From Calycina herbarum (Eukaryota > Ascomycota > Leotiomycetes > Helotiales > Pezizellaceae), in the NCBI GenBank assembly GCA_001414485.1, contig LLEY01000070.1:62001-126000 (forward strand): a stretch of DNA of 64,000 nucleotides, written 5' to 3'. Positions 35,790-49,400 of this stretch are shown here, piece after piece. Numbering within the stretch: the first letter of the stretch is position 1; every line of letters begins with the position of its first letter. Both the position numbers and the translations under genes were made by a program. The notes under the pieces were generated by a model. That model saw nothing but the letters and a program-made list of their open reading frames with translations, had not been told where the DNA came from and made no database searches.

Positions 35790-36775
35790 TACCTACTTTA
35801 AGTAAGGGCCTACTCTATTAAAAAGTCGCGACGCGTTTTTAAGACTCCTATAACAACACTATACTATGCTACTACAACGCACTCCCCTACGCTCTGTCAG
35901 CGGTAATAGGCCCCGTAGATCGGAAACTTCACCTTATAACCGAGGGAAATGCGTTGGCATACGTAATACAGGCGTATCTCAACGCTAAATCGCCGCCGAT
36001 ATTAGGCTCTCTCGCAAAGCCGTAAGAGAGGCTATTAGACTCGACAACTATAAGAGACAGGGTGCCTCTCTGCCCCGGAGCGGTTGTCCACCTACTTATA
36101 CAGACTGAGACAAAAGATTAATACTACGCTATATACGAATGTACCCTAAGTTATCCTTTAACGAGCGACGCGCCGAGACTGGTCTTATAATAAGCAACAC
36201 CTATATTAAGGACCTTTGCTACGCGGAAGGTATAACACATTAGTGTACGAAGAAGCGGCCGGAACTTACAGAGGAAGTAGCAGCGAAAAGGCTTTTCTGG
36301 TGCCGGTGTAAAGCTTATTAGAACGTTGTACAGTAGAAAACTTATATATGAAGTGACGAGTGTTCGGCGGAGCGGGGTAAGGGGCAAAAACAGGTCTGGG
36401 TTTGAGGTACGCCGGCTGATAAATGGAAGCTATCCCACGTTATAACCTATAAGAAAGGAAAGCAGCTGCGTACTATAGTATAGGCTTGTTTTTAGGGGGA
36501 TGTGCAACGTTCTCCCTTATATATCATAGACCGAGACTTTGAGTCAAAGAAGCATAGGTATACCGCCAACTCCTATATCGAAGTCCTAGACGCGAACCTC
36601 ACCGAGTACTACTCTAACGACCTGATCTTTATATAGGATAATACGGCTATATATACAGCTTACGCGGTTAGGGAGTAGTTTGAGTTAAATGGTATTAGGA
36701 CTATAGATTAGCCACCTTATTCCCCTGATCTTAACCCTATTAAGTATGCTTAGAAGGCTCTTAAGGAGATGGTTT
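35790..36775 (+). mobile_element. Tc1/mariner transposase, 5' part, RIP stops
   Basis: The forward frame encodes a Tc1-type transposase: helix-turn-helix region (RKAVREAIRL, GCPPTYTD), then WSDECS, NTAIYTAYAVREWF and PPYSPDLNPIKYAW. Nearly all stops are TAG where Trp is expected, and the third catalytic residue (Glu in NPIE) reads Lys, again a G-to-A change. Apart from that the frame is well kept. The frame is broken at 36775 by the gypsy element and resumes at 43552. I could not find clear terminal repeats. Confidence 0.85.
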
Positions 36776-39700
36776 TGTCACGAATCACAGTATGCGTAGT
36801 AAGTAGTTTAGACGGCGTTCTGACAGGACAAGGCATAATATCCGGGAAAGGAAAGTAACATAAGAGGAAATCAGTAATACAGAAGGATATTAGGGATTTC
36901 AGGATCTTACTATTATAGTAATATTAGAAGTTACGTGGGGTTATGTAACGTGATCGCCTACATTACTCTAATTGCCTTAATTACGAGCGACGTAAGCGAC
37001 GCGAGCGATATAAGCAACGTACTTAGGAAACGAAGGCTCTATATAAGACTAGCACGTCTGCTATTAGATAGGAGCTTCGTGCTTAACTTTAGTTATTAAT
37101 CTTATTATCTTATTTAATATCTTTAATATAAGTAACGAGTTCACCTCTAAGTAAACAACCTAGCGTATTCCTACTTCTTACTATATACTAACCTTCGAGA
37201 CTTAGTTATCTTTATTTAGTTTGTTTAAGTTTCGTTATACTTTAAGCACCTACTTAGAAGTAAGATCGCTACTATGTCGGCAACCTCTTCTACCCTAAAA
37301 AACACCCTACCGAAGCCAGCTGTGGACCCCCTAGTTATACTAGTTACTACCCTTCGAGAGGAAGTGAAACTTCCTCTTCCGAAGCTGTACGATAGCTTGC
37401 CTAAGAAACTAGCTGAATTCTTAATAAAAGCTTCCCTCTACTTAAGTTTTTATTATACTTAGTTTAGAAGTAAAACTAACTAGGTTATATAGTTGTCTAC
37501 CTATCTTAAAGAGGCAGCTTATAACTAGTTAGAACTATACCTAGAGGATTACTAGGTAAATAAGATAGCTAAAGAAAAAGTCTCTCTTTAAATGTCTAAG
37601 AAGATAAGGGATTTGTTTAGAAATGTTCGAGGGTTTAGAGAAGGAATTAACTAGGCTTTTAAGGATGTTAATACGAAGAAAAAGGCAGTTAGAGCTCTAT
37701 ATACGCTTAAGTAAAAGGGGTTAGCTGCTAAGTATGCCTTATAATTTTAATAGTACTTAGTATAGATAGGATAGAACGACGAAGTATTATGTAAATAATT
37801 CTATTATAGATTTAAGGATAATATAAAAGATGAACTTATATAAGAAGATTTTCTAAATACGTTAAATAAATTAACGAATAACGTAATTAGGATCGATAAC
37901 TATATTTATAAAAAGAATCTAGAGAAGAAAGGAAGTTATAGTTATTAATATAGAAAGAGTAGACGAAAAGATTATAAAGATCTTATAGAAATCGACGCTA
38001 CTTAGAAATCATAGGTTCTAGGGAAGGAATCTAAGAAAGAAAACTCCTAGAAGGGAGGACTATCCTAGAAAGAGTGAAATCGTTAACGCGAGTAGAACTT
38101 ATGTTATAACTATAGTCTTTCTAGCTATAGAGTAAATAAGTGTAGTAAGAAGAAAGACTCTAAAGGGAAGTAAGCTAACGCTACTATCTAAAAAGAAGTA
38201 GCTTTACTAGAAAAAATCGAACTTATAAATAAGGAACTCGAGGCTAGAGGTTATAGCACGTAAATTAAAATAGACGTTATAGATATAATAGTAGACGCTA
38301 TATACTTATAGTTAAACGAAGGAATTAAGTTATAAGTTAGTAAGGTATAGGATACTAATAATAATAGGGATCTATTACTTAAAGAATATTATAATATATA
38401 GTTAGAAATAGATTATAAATTACCCTCTTAGGTAGAATATGAATTACTACTATTAATAAGTTTATTAGAGTTATTAGAATCGATATCTAACTTATTAGAG
38501 GTAGATCTAGGAATATATAAGCTTAAATAAGGCGAAATATAGGTATTTATTAGAACCTTTAAAAGAGGGAATAGATAGGTATATATAGAAAACTAGAAAC
38601 CTAATTTCTAGAGCCTATATTCTACTTAAGGAATTAACTCTACTATTTTAACTACTTATAAAATAGTTTAGAATAAATAGGATAGAATAACTTTAGTAAG
38701 CCTTATTACTAGAAGGAAAACCATTGAATTTAAAGAACCTAGACTAAAATAAGTAGTATCTAGTAAGCTATCTAGTATACCTAAGATAGGAGATATTTAG
38801 ATAGTCGTAGATATATAAGAAGAAAATAGCTTATAGTAATAGTAGGGTTCTAACGACTTTATAAGACGCTCTAAACCTAGTTTTTTAAGTATACTACCTG
38901 ATAGCAAGGAAGCTATACTAGAAATAGGAGGCTAGTATACTATAGTTACTTTAGTTAGAGAAGTTAGAGTAATATTTTAAGAATTAGGAAGTAGAAAGTT
39001 ATTTAGTATAATCTTCTAAGAGATAAACGAATACGATATAAACTAAGAAACGGAGTTAGTATAGAGAGAGCTCTACTAACTAATAATTAGAGAACTAAAC
39101 GCTACCTCTAGAGAGAATCAACTTATAGTAATAGCGAAGATAAGAGGAAAGGAACTCTAAGTCTTGATTAATTTAGGAGTAATAGGTAATTTCTTTTCCC
39201 TAATAGCTTAGAAGAAGCTAAACGTTCTAATTAAAGGCATAAGGCTATACTACTTAGGAGTAGTTAACGGAATAGACGTTATATATTAGGATAGAATTAT
39301 CAACTAGTAAACTATTCTAATAAGTATTACTATTAAAGAATACTACTTAGACATATAATTCAATATTATTAAAATAGGAAGTAAGGAAGCGATACTTAGT
39401 ATACTATAGATTAAGGAATATAATCCGGATATTGATTAGAAGGCTTAAATAATAACCTTTAGTTAATATAATTATATAGGCTTATAATTATAACTTCAAA
39501 GCTAGAACGAGGTTAGCGCTACCTCTTCTAAGATGCTAAGACACCTAGCCTAGGGTCCTTTATAGGTTAGTAGGATAGCTAATAACGAAATACCTATATA
39601 GTATAGAGATTTTAAGGCTTTGTTTAAAAATCTAGAAGACTTATAAGCTTTGTTAGAACATTGCTTATAGGATTATAAGATTAAATTAAAAAAGAATTAT

Positions 39701-42700
39701 TACCTCTTAAAGTAGAAGCTTCGGTTATATAACTAGAAAAGCCTATAGAGGATAGAAAGTTATATAAAGGAAGGTATTAAAAAGAAACATATTAGAAAAT
39801 TTAAGTTACTAATTACCTTAAATATACTTATTATTAAGAAGAAAGACGATCTAGATAGAAGAGTATATATTAATTACTAAGAAGTAAATCACACTATAGT
39901 TAAGGACGCTTATCTACTACTACCTAGCTAGTACTTATAGGACAAGTTAGACAAGGTAGTACGATTTATAAAACTAGATTAATAAAACGCTTATAGACTT
40001 ATATAAATAAAAGTCAGAGATAAATAGAAGATAGCATTTACCTTATTATTAGGCCTTTATAAGTATATAGTTATACTATTTAGACTCTATAACGTACTAG
40101 CTATATATTAGAGATAAAATAATAATATTTTAGAAGATCTTCTAAGAATAATAGTAATCTATTACTTAGATAATATATTAATCTTCTTAGAAAAAGAAGA
40201 AGAATATAAGAAATACGTTAAAGAAGTCTTATAATAACTTATAAGAGTGAATTCTTAGTTAAAACTCTTGAAATACGAGTTTAGAGTAACTTAGACTCTT
40301 TTCCTAAGATAGGTATTTAGCTTAGAGAAAATAGAAATAGATTTAGTAAAGATCTAGGACGTCTTAAACTAGAAGTTACTAGAGAATATAAAAGACGTAT
40401 AGTCCTTCTTTAGATTTATAAACTTTTGCTATCTATTTATCTAAGACTATATAAAGATTACTAAACCAATGTCGAGACTAGTTAAAAAAGCTATTAAATT
40501 TATATAGAATAAATAGGTAGAGGACGCTTTTTAGAAAATTAAAGCGAAGTTTATAGAAAAACCTATTTTATACGATTTCGATATAGATAAGCCTAGTATA
40601 GTTAAAACAGACGCCTTAGACATAGTAGTAGGTGTAGTTTACCTATAGCTAAATAATAAGAGAAAACCTATACTTATTATATATTATTCTAAGATATTTA
40701 ACCTAGTATAATAAAACTATAGCATCTTTGATAAGGAATTACTTACTATAGTATTAGCTTTAGAATACTAGAGAATCTATTTATAGCTAGTAAAACACCT
40801 AGTTATAGTTTTATCTAACTATAAGAATCTTAGGATATTTATAACGACTAAGGAACTTATAACTAGACGATTAGCTAGATAGTTAGAGATATTAGAAGGA
40901 TTTAATATTATTATTTAATATATAAAGGGAATGTTAAATACTTAAGCTAATGCTCTTAGCTAGAAACCTAGATACGAGGGAAATAAGGAGTATAAGAAGA
41001 TTACGATCTTAAAAACTCTTAAGAATAGAGACTTAGTACCTACTATATATAAGATAGTAGCGATAAACGATATCTAGATAGATAAAATTTAGAATATATA
41101 TAAAGGTTATAACTAATATATAAAAAGGAAGTTATAGGTTCCTAGCTTATATATAAAGGAGTTTATATAAGAATACTATACTATACCTACTTATAGATAC
41201 TAAGGAATTCGTAGAACCTTCTAGAGAATAAGATAATACTACTATATTAATCGGTTATCTACGATAGTTAAGGAAGTAATAGTAGAATATAATACCTATA
41301 CTAAGAATAAGACTTCCTACTATACTCCTTATAAACAGATAAACACTACTCTAATACTATAGATACCTTAGAGATTAATATCTATAGATTTTATTATTAA
41401 ATTACTAAAATCTAAAGATCTAATAATAGGAGTTAAATATAATACGATTCTAGTTATTATAGAACAACTTATGAAATATATAATCTTAATAGTATATATA
41501 GAGTTAAGTATAGCTAGGGAATTAGTATTTATATTCCTTAGAGAAGTAGTCTTAAGACATAGACTATCTAAAGAAATACTCTTAGATAGAGATAAGCTCT
41601 TTACCTTAAAATTTTAAATCGCTCTTATAGAACGATTAGGTATAAAAAGAAAGCTTTTAACAGCTTTTTACCTTTAAATAAATAAAGGAAACGAACAGAT
41701 GAATTAAGTAGTTAAAATATACCTTTATTATTATATAAACTATTAGTAAGATAACTAGGTAGAACTGCTGCTCTTAGCATAGTTTACTTATAATAGTTTA
41801 GTAACGGAAACAACACTTGTTATACTATTCTATGCTAATTTTAGATATAAATTGTTAGTATATTAAGAACTACTATCTATGACTATTAATAACTAACTTA
41901 CTTATATTTAGGTCTTAAAAATCAAGAGTCTATATAAGGAACTTATAAAGGACTTGTAATTTATAGTAGAAAGAAACGTATACTACTATAATAAACGACG
42001 TAGTTAGAAGCTAACACTAAAAGAGAGGGATAAAGTCTACTTAGTATAAAAGAATATCGATATAAAAAGACTAAGTAATAAACTAGATTATAAAAAACTT
42101 AGACTATTTAAAATCAAACGAATTAAAGGACCTTTAAATTACAAATTAGTACTATTAAGGATAATAAACATCTACCTAGTATTCTATATATCCCTACTTA
42201 AACTAGCACTACTAGGAGTACTACCAGCCCTATTTATAGAAATTCAACTAGTTAATCTAAACACTAAATACAAAGTTAAAAAAATTCTTAACTATAAGAT
42301 CGTTAGAGGTAAGATTAAGTACTTAATTAAATAGTTAGATTACCTATACTTAGAAAATACTTAGGAACTAAAAAGTAACCTTAACTATTACTTAGAGGAA
42401 CTTTAGAAGTTCTACTACTAAAACCTAGGGTTACCTATATCTTATAGTTAGAAGGGAAAGCCTCGAGGAAAGCTAAATCAAGGGTTAGCTTAGTAACAAA
42501 AGCAGGGTTACTAGAAGAAGAGGGGGCCGCTAGCTAGGCGACCTCTAATTCCCTCTCTTCTTTCTCTTTCTCTACTCTTTCTTTTTCATCAGCTTTATTA
42601 AGTTCTTATAGGTTAGTAAGACTACGACGAAGCATCTCTTACTCCTGCTCTATAAGGAAGCGTTATTGTTTTCGTAAACGAAGGATCTTTTATATAGCTT

Positions 42701-43551
42701 CTTCCTAAATCTTATAAGCTGTCTCTTCCTTCTACTATAACCTCCGCTTCTAGGCATTAATAGATTCCTACTCGAAGATTAAGGGTATTCGATTTTATAA
42801 CTCGATATTATAAGATTTGCTCTTCTTAGTATACTTAGAATACTTAGAACTACTAGGAATACTAATATATTGACGACTGGTTTTCGCATTTATATAACGA
42901 GTATAAGGAATCATTTTACGTCTTAAACGTTCGATTCGAAGAGCGTTAAGGGTCCTATATTATTTAAGCTTATCTTTCGAGAGAGGTGTTAATAACATAA
43001 TAGGAACTAGGGAGGCTGCTAGCCTCTTAACGATATTTCTTAGGCTATACTTAAGCATAGGGACACGCTAGTCTAAGAAGAGGATAGTATTATAAATCAC
43101 GGTATACATGGTAAGTAGTCTAGATAGCGTTCTAATAGGACAAGGTATAATATCTAGGAAAGGAAAGTAATATAGGAGGAAATCAGTAATATAGAAGGAT
43201 ATTAGGGATTTTAGGATCTTACTATTATAGTAATATTAGAAGTTATATAGGGTTATATAACGTGATCGCCTACATCGCTCTAATCGCCTTAATCGCGAGC
43301 GACGTAAGCGATGTAAGCGATATAAGCGACGTACTTAGGAAACGAAGGCTCTATATAAGACTAGCACGTCTACTATTAGATAGGAGCTTCGTACTCAACT
43401 TTAGTTATTAATCTTATTATCTTATTTAATATCTTTAATATAAGTAACGAGTTTACCTCTAAGTAAACAACCCGGCGCATTCCTACTTCTTACTATATAC
43501 TAACCTTCGAGACTTAGTTATCTTTGTTTAGTTCGTTTGAGTTTCGTTACA
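36776..43551 (+). mobile_element. Full-length Ty3/gypsy chromovirus with two LTRs and 5-bp target duplication
   Basis: LTRs at 36776-37239 and 43088-43551 are both 464 bp (U3 type alpha). GGTTT stands directly before (36771-36775) and after (43552-43556). The gag frame begins at 37274 and stays open for 62 codons; a zinc-knuckle-like Cys region is near 38100. Protease, RT, RNase H and integrase follow (about 39100-42200), then a chromodomain-like tail (about 42270-42415). All coding parts carry RIP stops. The element is inserted in the Tc1 transposase gene. Confidence 0.9.
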
Positions 43552-43760
43552 GGTTTGCCAGATATACTCTATACTATAGAATTCTAAGAGTGAAAGTGAG
43601 GCTGATAGAACTGCTTTAGAGGAAGCTTTGAAGGTAGCGTAGGACGCTCTCTCTAACTCCCTCTTTAAGGATCTTATAGCTAGTATACTAGATAGAATTA
43701 CAGCTTATATTATAGCAGATAGCTAGTATACTAAATATTAGGGCTAAGGAGTATAGAAAC
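43552..43760 (+). mobile_element. Tc1/mariner transposase, 3' part
   Basis: After the GGTTT duplication the frame continues directly from 36775, giving the usual fungal Tc1 C-terminus with DRITAYIIADS and a TKY-like end. It shows that the gypsy element at 36776-43551 is an insertion into this gene. Confidence 0.8.
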
Positions 43761-44600
43761 CCTATATAAAAAGTTAATAAAATTATTTATATATATATAC
43801 TCTTACTTTATATAAAATACTAAGGATTTCTAGCTTATAGTTAACTAATAATATATAAAATAGTATTTTAGATTTTTTATAATTTTCGTAAGAACGGGAA
43901 GGTAGTATAACGGCACGAAACGGATACTACTACAAAAGAGGCATATAGAAGTGCGTTCAATAGAATGACATATCCGAATACTAGGCTCTAATACGAAGGA
44001 AAAGACTAAATTAGTCTTTCCCGATAGAGAGGAGGCAGCTATTTACAAGAGGTTCGGACAATAGTAAGTCCGGAAGCCATCTGGCTTTTCCAAATCCTGA
44101 AACAACATCCGTATCGTATCCTATTCAGCACGTAGACTCGGCAATTCCAATTCCGATCATTCCTAATAGTTCTATCACAGGTAGGCTCTTACTTCCCGTC
44201 TAGTACTATATACTAGATATATTTACAGCTTCTTAACAAGTTTATACGTTATAACTAGCTTTTCTATAGGTTTTACAGTATTATCTAAACAGTTGCCTCT
44301 TCTTATAACTATCTCTTACTATACGTATATCGCGTTATACCTGCTTATCTACGTCTTTCTAGGTTATAATATCCTATATATCCTCTATAATAAGTATACC
44401 CCCTTTATAGACACGAGTCTTTTTAGCTCTCTAGCGTTTACTAAGAGCTTTATTTACTATCTAAAGTATACGTACCTCGGTAGATAGAAGAGTTATCTTA
44501 TAAGCTATTCGCTCTATACCTTTAGCTAGTACTACAACTGTCTTATAGAGAGGTTAGTAAGCTTCTCTAATAACGAGTAATTCGATTTTATATAAGAGTT
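43761..44600. other. Mixed-composition stretch, unrecognised
   Basis: Between about 43890 and 44180 the sequence is less RIP-altered than its surroundings (for example AACAACATCCGTATCGTATC), but I recognise nothing. The 64-codon frame at 44293-44487 is Tyr/Leu-rich, as expected for AT-rich sequence read by chance. Confidence 0.35.
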
Positions 44601-45660
44601 AACTATAAAAGAGCTTCTATTAGATTAGAAGAGGTCTAAGATTCCTATAGAAGAGTATTAGCAGTAGAGAGTCTAGAGAGTATTAGAGTCTATAACTTTA
44701 TATTAAGCTTTAAAATCACTACTTATAGATTAAAAGGCACTAGGCTAGCTCTATAGAATCTAGCCTAAGCGTTCTAGACTATTATAGATTCTCTATATAC
44801 TACTATAAAGACTAGAAAGAACTCTACCTTAGTAATATAGTTAATATAAGCTTTAATAAACGTCTTAATTTATCGACTATATACTTGTTTTAATATACTA
44901 AAACATCTAATATTAAGTGATTAAGTTAGATAAGACGAGTAAGAAAGTAATCTAAGAGTTATAATATTATATATCTTATAATACTCTTGAAATTCTACTA
45001 ATTCATAGCTCTTATGTTTATCTAACACTAGTATTCGATATAGCTCTTTTATATAAGTAGTAGTATATTAATTAAAATATTTTATCTATTCTAGACCTAT
45101 CTTATTATTTATCTATCTATTAATTATTAGTTTAATAACCTAGTTAGATAGAAGACCGCTATTAGTATACTAATTTATAAGATAATTCTTTTCTTAAACT
45201 ACTAAAAATAGAGAAACACTTTAGCCTTTACTATTAATATAGACAATAGTAGTAGCTTATTCTCGATTCTCTAACTAAACTACCTTACCTCTACTACGTC
45301 GATCTATATAAGTAATAACTATTATAGAATAAATTATATCTATTATAAACCTAGTTTCGTTAAAGTTATAGAAGTCGTAGTTTAAAACTCTATATTTCAC
45401 TTATATATTCGTAACTAGTTAAAACTATATACTAATTAGCTTAGGATCTTTATATAAAGCTCTTTAGAAATTATAAACGCGATTAAAACGCGTTTTAAGA
45501 GTTAGTTATCGTTGTATAAACTAATAAGCCTAGAGCTTACTAACGCGTTTTCCTCTTTATAACTTAAGAATAAAATTAGCTATAGCTTCTATACTAGCTA
45601 GCTAGGGTATAAACTCTCTAGAATCTATATTAAGTATATTCTAAATAATTACTTCTTCTT
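44600..45660 (-). mobile_element. Reverse copy of the Fot1/pogo-like transposon, partial
   Basis: The reverse complement matches the transposase region of 33611-35476, for example the segment 45060-45180 against about 34380-34490. Neither inverted repeat is clear, so the copy is probably truncated. RIP stops occur throughout. Confidence 0.7.
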
Positions 45661-45709
45661 CTATCTTAGATAATTTAAGGTTTACTAGTTAACGGTTAGC
45701 TAGAGAAAG

Positions 45710-45969
45710 TGTTACGAATCACGTGTAAGTATGTAATAAGTAAAGACTAGGCGGCGCTCTAATAGGTTAAGCACTATCGGAAACTCTTATAAGTAAAAAG
45801 AGGGATCCTTAGACTAGCTAAGCGATCTATAGATTTCCTTTAGTAAGAAGTATTACGTAACCTAGTTGCCTAAGTCGCCTAAGTCGCCTGTCGACTAAGG
45901 CGATCAGGGCGAGCAACTAGAGCGACTGGAACAGGAGACTATAGTTCTATATAAAGACTAGCACGTCTG
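45710..45969 (+). repeat. Truncated gypsy LTR (U3 type gamma)
   Basis: It starts TGTTACGAATCACGTG and shares the downstream phrase TATATAAAGACTAGCACGTCTG with other family-1 LTRs, but its U3 differs from alpha and beta. It stops at GCACGTCTG, exactly where another LTR (45970) begins. Confidence 0.75.
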
Positions 45970-46433
45970 TGTCACGAATTATAGTATACGTGGTAAGTAG
46001 TCTAGACAGCGTTCTAATAGGACAAGGTATAATATCTAGGAAAGGAAAGTAACATAGGAGGAAATCAGTAATATAGAAGAATATTAGAGATTTCAGGATC
46101 TTACTATTATAGTAATATTAGAAGTTACGTGGGGTTATGTAACGTGATCGCCTATATCGCTCTAATCGCCTTAATCGCGAGCGACGCGAGCGACGCAAGC
46201 GATATAAGCAACGTACTTAGGAAACGAAGGTTCTATATAAGACTAGCACGTCTGCTATTAGATAGGAGCTTCGTGCTTAACTTTAGTTATTAATCTTATT
46301 ATCTTATTTAATATCTTTAGTATAAGTAACGAGTTTACTTCTAAGTAAATAACCTAGTATATTTATACTTCTTACTATATACTAACCTTCGAGACTTAGT
46401 TATCTTTATTTAGTTTATTTAAGTTTTATTATA
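45970..46433 (+). repeat. Gypsy family-1 LTR (U3 alpha), 464 bp
   Basis: Same length and U3 type as the LTRs at 36776 and 43088. It is followed directly by the leader and gag start of the next element (ATG at 46468). Confidence 0.85.
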
Positions 46434-49400
46434 CTTTAAGCACCTACTTAGAAGTAAGATCGCTACTATGTTAGTAACCTCTTCTACTCTAAGAACTACC
46501 CTACTAAAGCTAGCTGCGGACCTCCTAGTTATACTAGTTACTACTCTTCGAGAGGAAGTGAAACTTCCTCTTCTAAAGCTGTTTAATAGCTTGCCTAAGA
46601 AACTAGCTAAGTTCTTAATAAAAGCTTCTCTCTACTTAAACTTTTATTATACTTAGTTTAGAAATAAAACTGATTAGGTTATATAGTTGTCTACCTATCT
46701 TAAAGAGGTAGCTTATAACTAGTTAGAACTATACTTAGAGGATTATTAGGTAAATAAAATAGCTAAAGAAAAAGTCTCTCTTTAAATATCTAAGAAGACG
46801 AGGGATTTATTTAGAAATGTTTAAGGGTTTAGAGATAGAATTAACTAGGCTTTTAAGGATATTAATATAAAAAAGAAGGCAGTTAGAGCTTTATATATAC
46901 TTAGGTAAAAGGGGTTAGCTATTAAATATACCTTATAATTTTAATAGTACTTAGTATAGATAGAATAGAACGACGAAGTATTATGTAAATAATTCTATTA
47001 TAGACTTAAGGATAACGTAAAGAATGAACTCGTATAAGAGGATTTTCTAGACACGTTAAATAAATTAACGAATAATATAATTAGGATCGATAACCGTATC
47101 TATAAGAGGAACCTAGAGAAGAGAGGAAGTTATAGTTATCGATATAGAAAGAGTAGATAGAAAGATTATAGAGATTCTATAGAAATTAACACTACTTAAA
47201 AATTATAAATTCTAGGGAAGGAATCTAAGAAAGGAAACTCCTAAAAAAGAGGACTATCTTAGAAAGAGCGAAATCGTCGACGTAAGTAGAACTTATATTA
47301 TAACTATAGTCTTCCTAGCTATAGAGTAAATAAGTATAGTAAGAAGAAAGACTCTAATAAGAAGTAAGCTAACGCTACTATCTAAAAAGAAGTAGCTTTA
47401 CTAGAAAAAATCGAACTTATAGATAAAGAACTTAAGGCTAGAGGTTATAGCATATAAATTAAAACAGATACTATAGATATAATAACAGGTGTTATATACT
47501 TATAGCTAGACGAAGGAATTAAGTTATAAATCAGTAAGGTATAGGATACTAATAATAATAAGGATCTATTACTTAAAGAATATTATAATATATAGTTAGA
47601 AATAGATTACGAATTGCCTTTTTAAGTAGAATATAAGTTACTACTATTAACGAGTTTATTAGAGTTATTAGAATTAGAATCCGATTTGTTAGAAGTGAAT
47701 TTAGGAATATATAAGCCTAAACAAGGCGAGATATAAGCATTTACTAGAACTTTTAAGAGAGGGAATAGATAGGTATATATAGAAAACCAGAAACCTAATT
47801 TCTAGAGCTTATATACTACTTAAGAAATTAACTCTACTATTTTAACTACCTATAAAATAGTTTAAAATAAACAGGATAGAATAACTTTAGTAAGCCTTAT
47901 TATTAGAAGGGAAACTATTAAATTTAAAGAACCTAGACTAAAATAAACAGTATCTAATAAGCTATCTAGTATACCTAAGATAAGAGATATTTAAATAGTT
48001 ATAGATCTATAAAAAGAAACTAGCTTATAGTAATAGTAGGGTTCTAATGACTTTATAAGACGCTCTAAACCTAGTTTTTTAGATACGCTATCTGACGACA
48101 AGGAAGCTATACTAGAAATAGGAGGCTAATATACTATAGTCGCTTTAATTAGAAAAGTTAAAGTAATATTTTAAGAATCGAGAAATAGAAAATTATTTAG
48201 TATAATCTTCTAAGAGATAAACAAATACGATATAGATTAAGAAACAAAGTTGGTATAGAGAGAGCTCTACTAACTAAAAATCAGAGAATTAAACGCTACC
48301 TTTAGAGAAAATCAACTTATAATAACAGCGAAGATAAGAGGAAAGGAACTCCGAGTCTTAATTAATTTAGAAGCAATAAGCAATTTTCTTTCTCTAGTAG
48401 CTTAGAAGAAGCTAAACGTCCTAATTAAAGGTATAAAGCTATACTGCTTAGGAGTGGTTAATAGAATAGACGTTATATACTAGGATAGAATTATTAATTA
48501 ATAAACTATTCTAATAAGAATTACTATTAAAGAATACTACTTAGATATATAATTTAATATTATTAAAATAGAAAGAAAGGAAGCGATACTTAGTATACTA
48601 TAGATTAAGGAACATAATCTAGATATTAATTAGAAGGCCTAAATAATAACCTTTAGTTAATATAATTATATAGGTTTATAATTATAACTTCAAGGCTAGA
48701 ACAAGGTTAGCGCTACCTCTTCTAAGATGCTAGAACACCTAGCCTAGGGTCCTCTATAGGTTAGTAGAATAGCTGATAATAAAATACCTATATAGTATAG
48801 AGATTTTAAGGCTTTGTTTAAAAACCTAGAAGACTTACGAGCTTTGCTAGAACATTGCTTATAGAATTATAAGATTAAATTAAAAGAGAGTTATTACCTC
48901 TTAAAGTAGAAGCTTTAGTTATATAACTAGAAAAGCCTATAAAGAATAGAAAGTTATATAAGAGAAGGTATTAAGAAGGGATATATTAGAAGATCTAAGT
49001 TACTAATTACCTTAAATATACTTATTATTAAGAAGAAAGACGATCTAGATAGAAGAGTATATATTAATTACTAGGAAGTAAATCACGCTATAGTTAAGAA
49101 CGCTTATCCGCTACTACCTAGCTAACACTTGTAGAATAAGTTAGGTAAGGTAGTACGATTTATGAAACTAGATTAATAAAACGTCTATAAACTTATATAA
49201 ATAAAAGTTAGAGATAAATAGAAGATAGTACTTACCTTACTATCAGGTCTTTATAAATATATAGTTATACTATTTAGACTCTATAACATACTAGCTATAT
49301 ATTAGAGATAAAATAATAATATTTTAAGAGATCTTCTAAGGGTAATAGTAATTTATTACCTAGATAATATCCTAATCTTCTTAGAAAAAAGAGAAGAATA

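Noticed and set aside
37274..37462. Separate small gene (also 46468-46656)
   Set aside because: Both are the first 62 codons of the gypsy gag frame before the first RIP stop; counted with the elements.
44293..44487. 64-codon frame with hydrophobic residues
   Set aside because: Tyr/Leu/Ile-rich as any open stretch in RIP-altered AT-rich DNA; no homologue-like motif.
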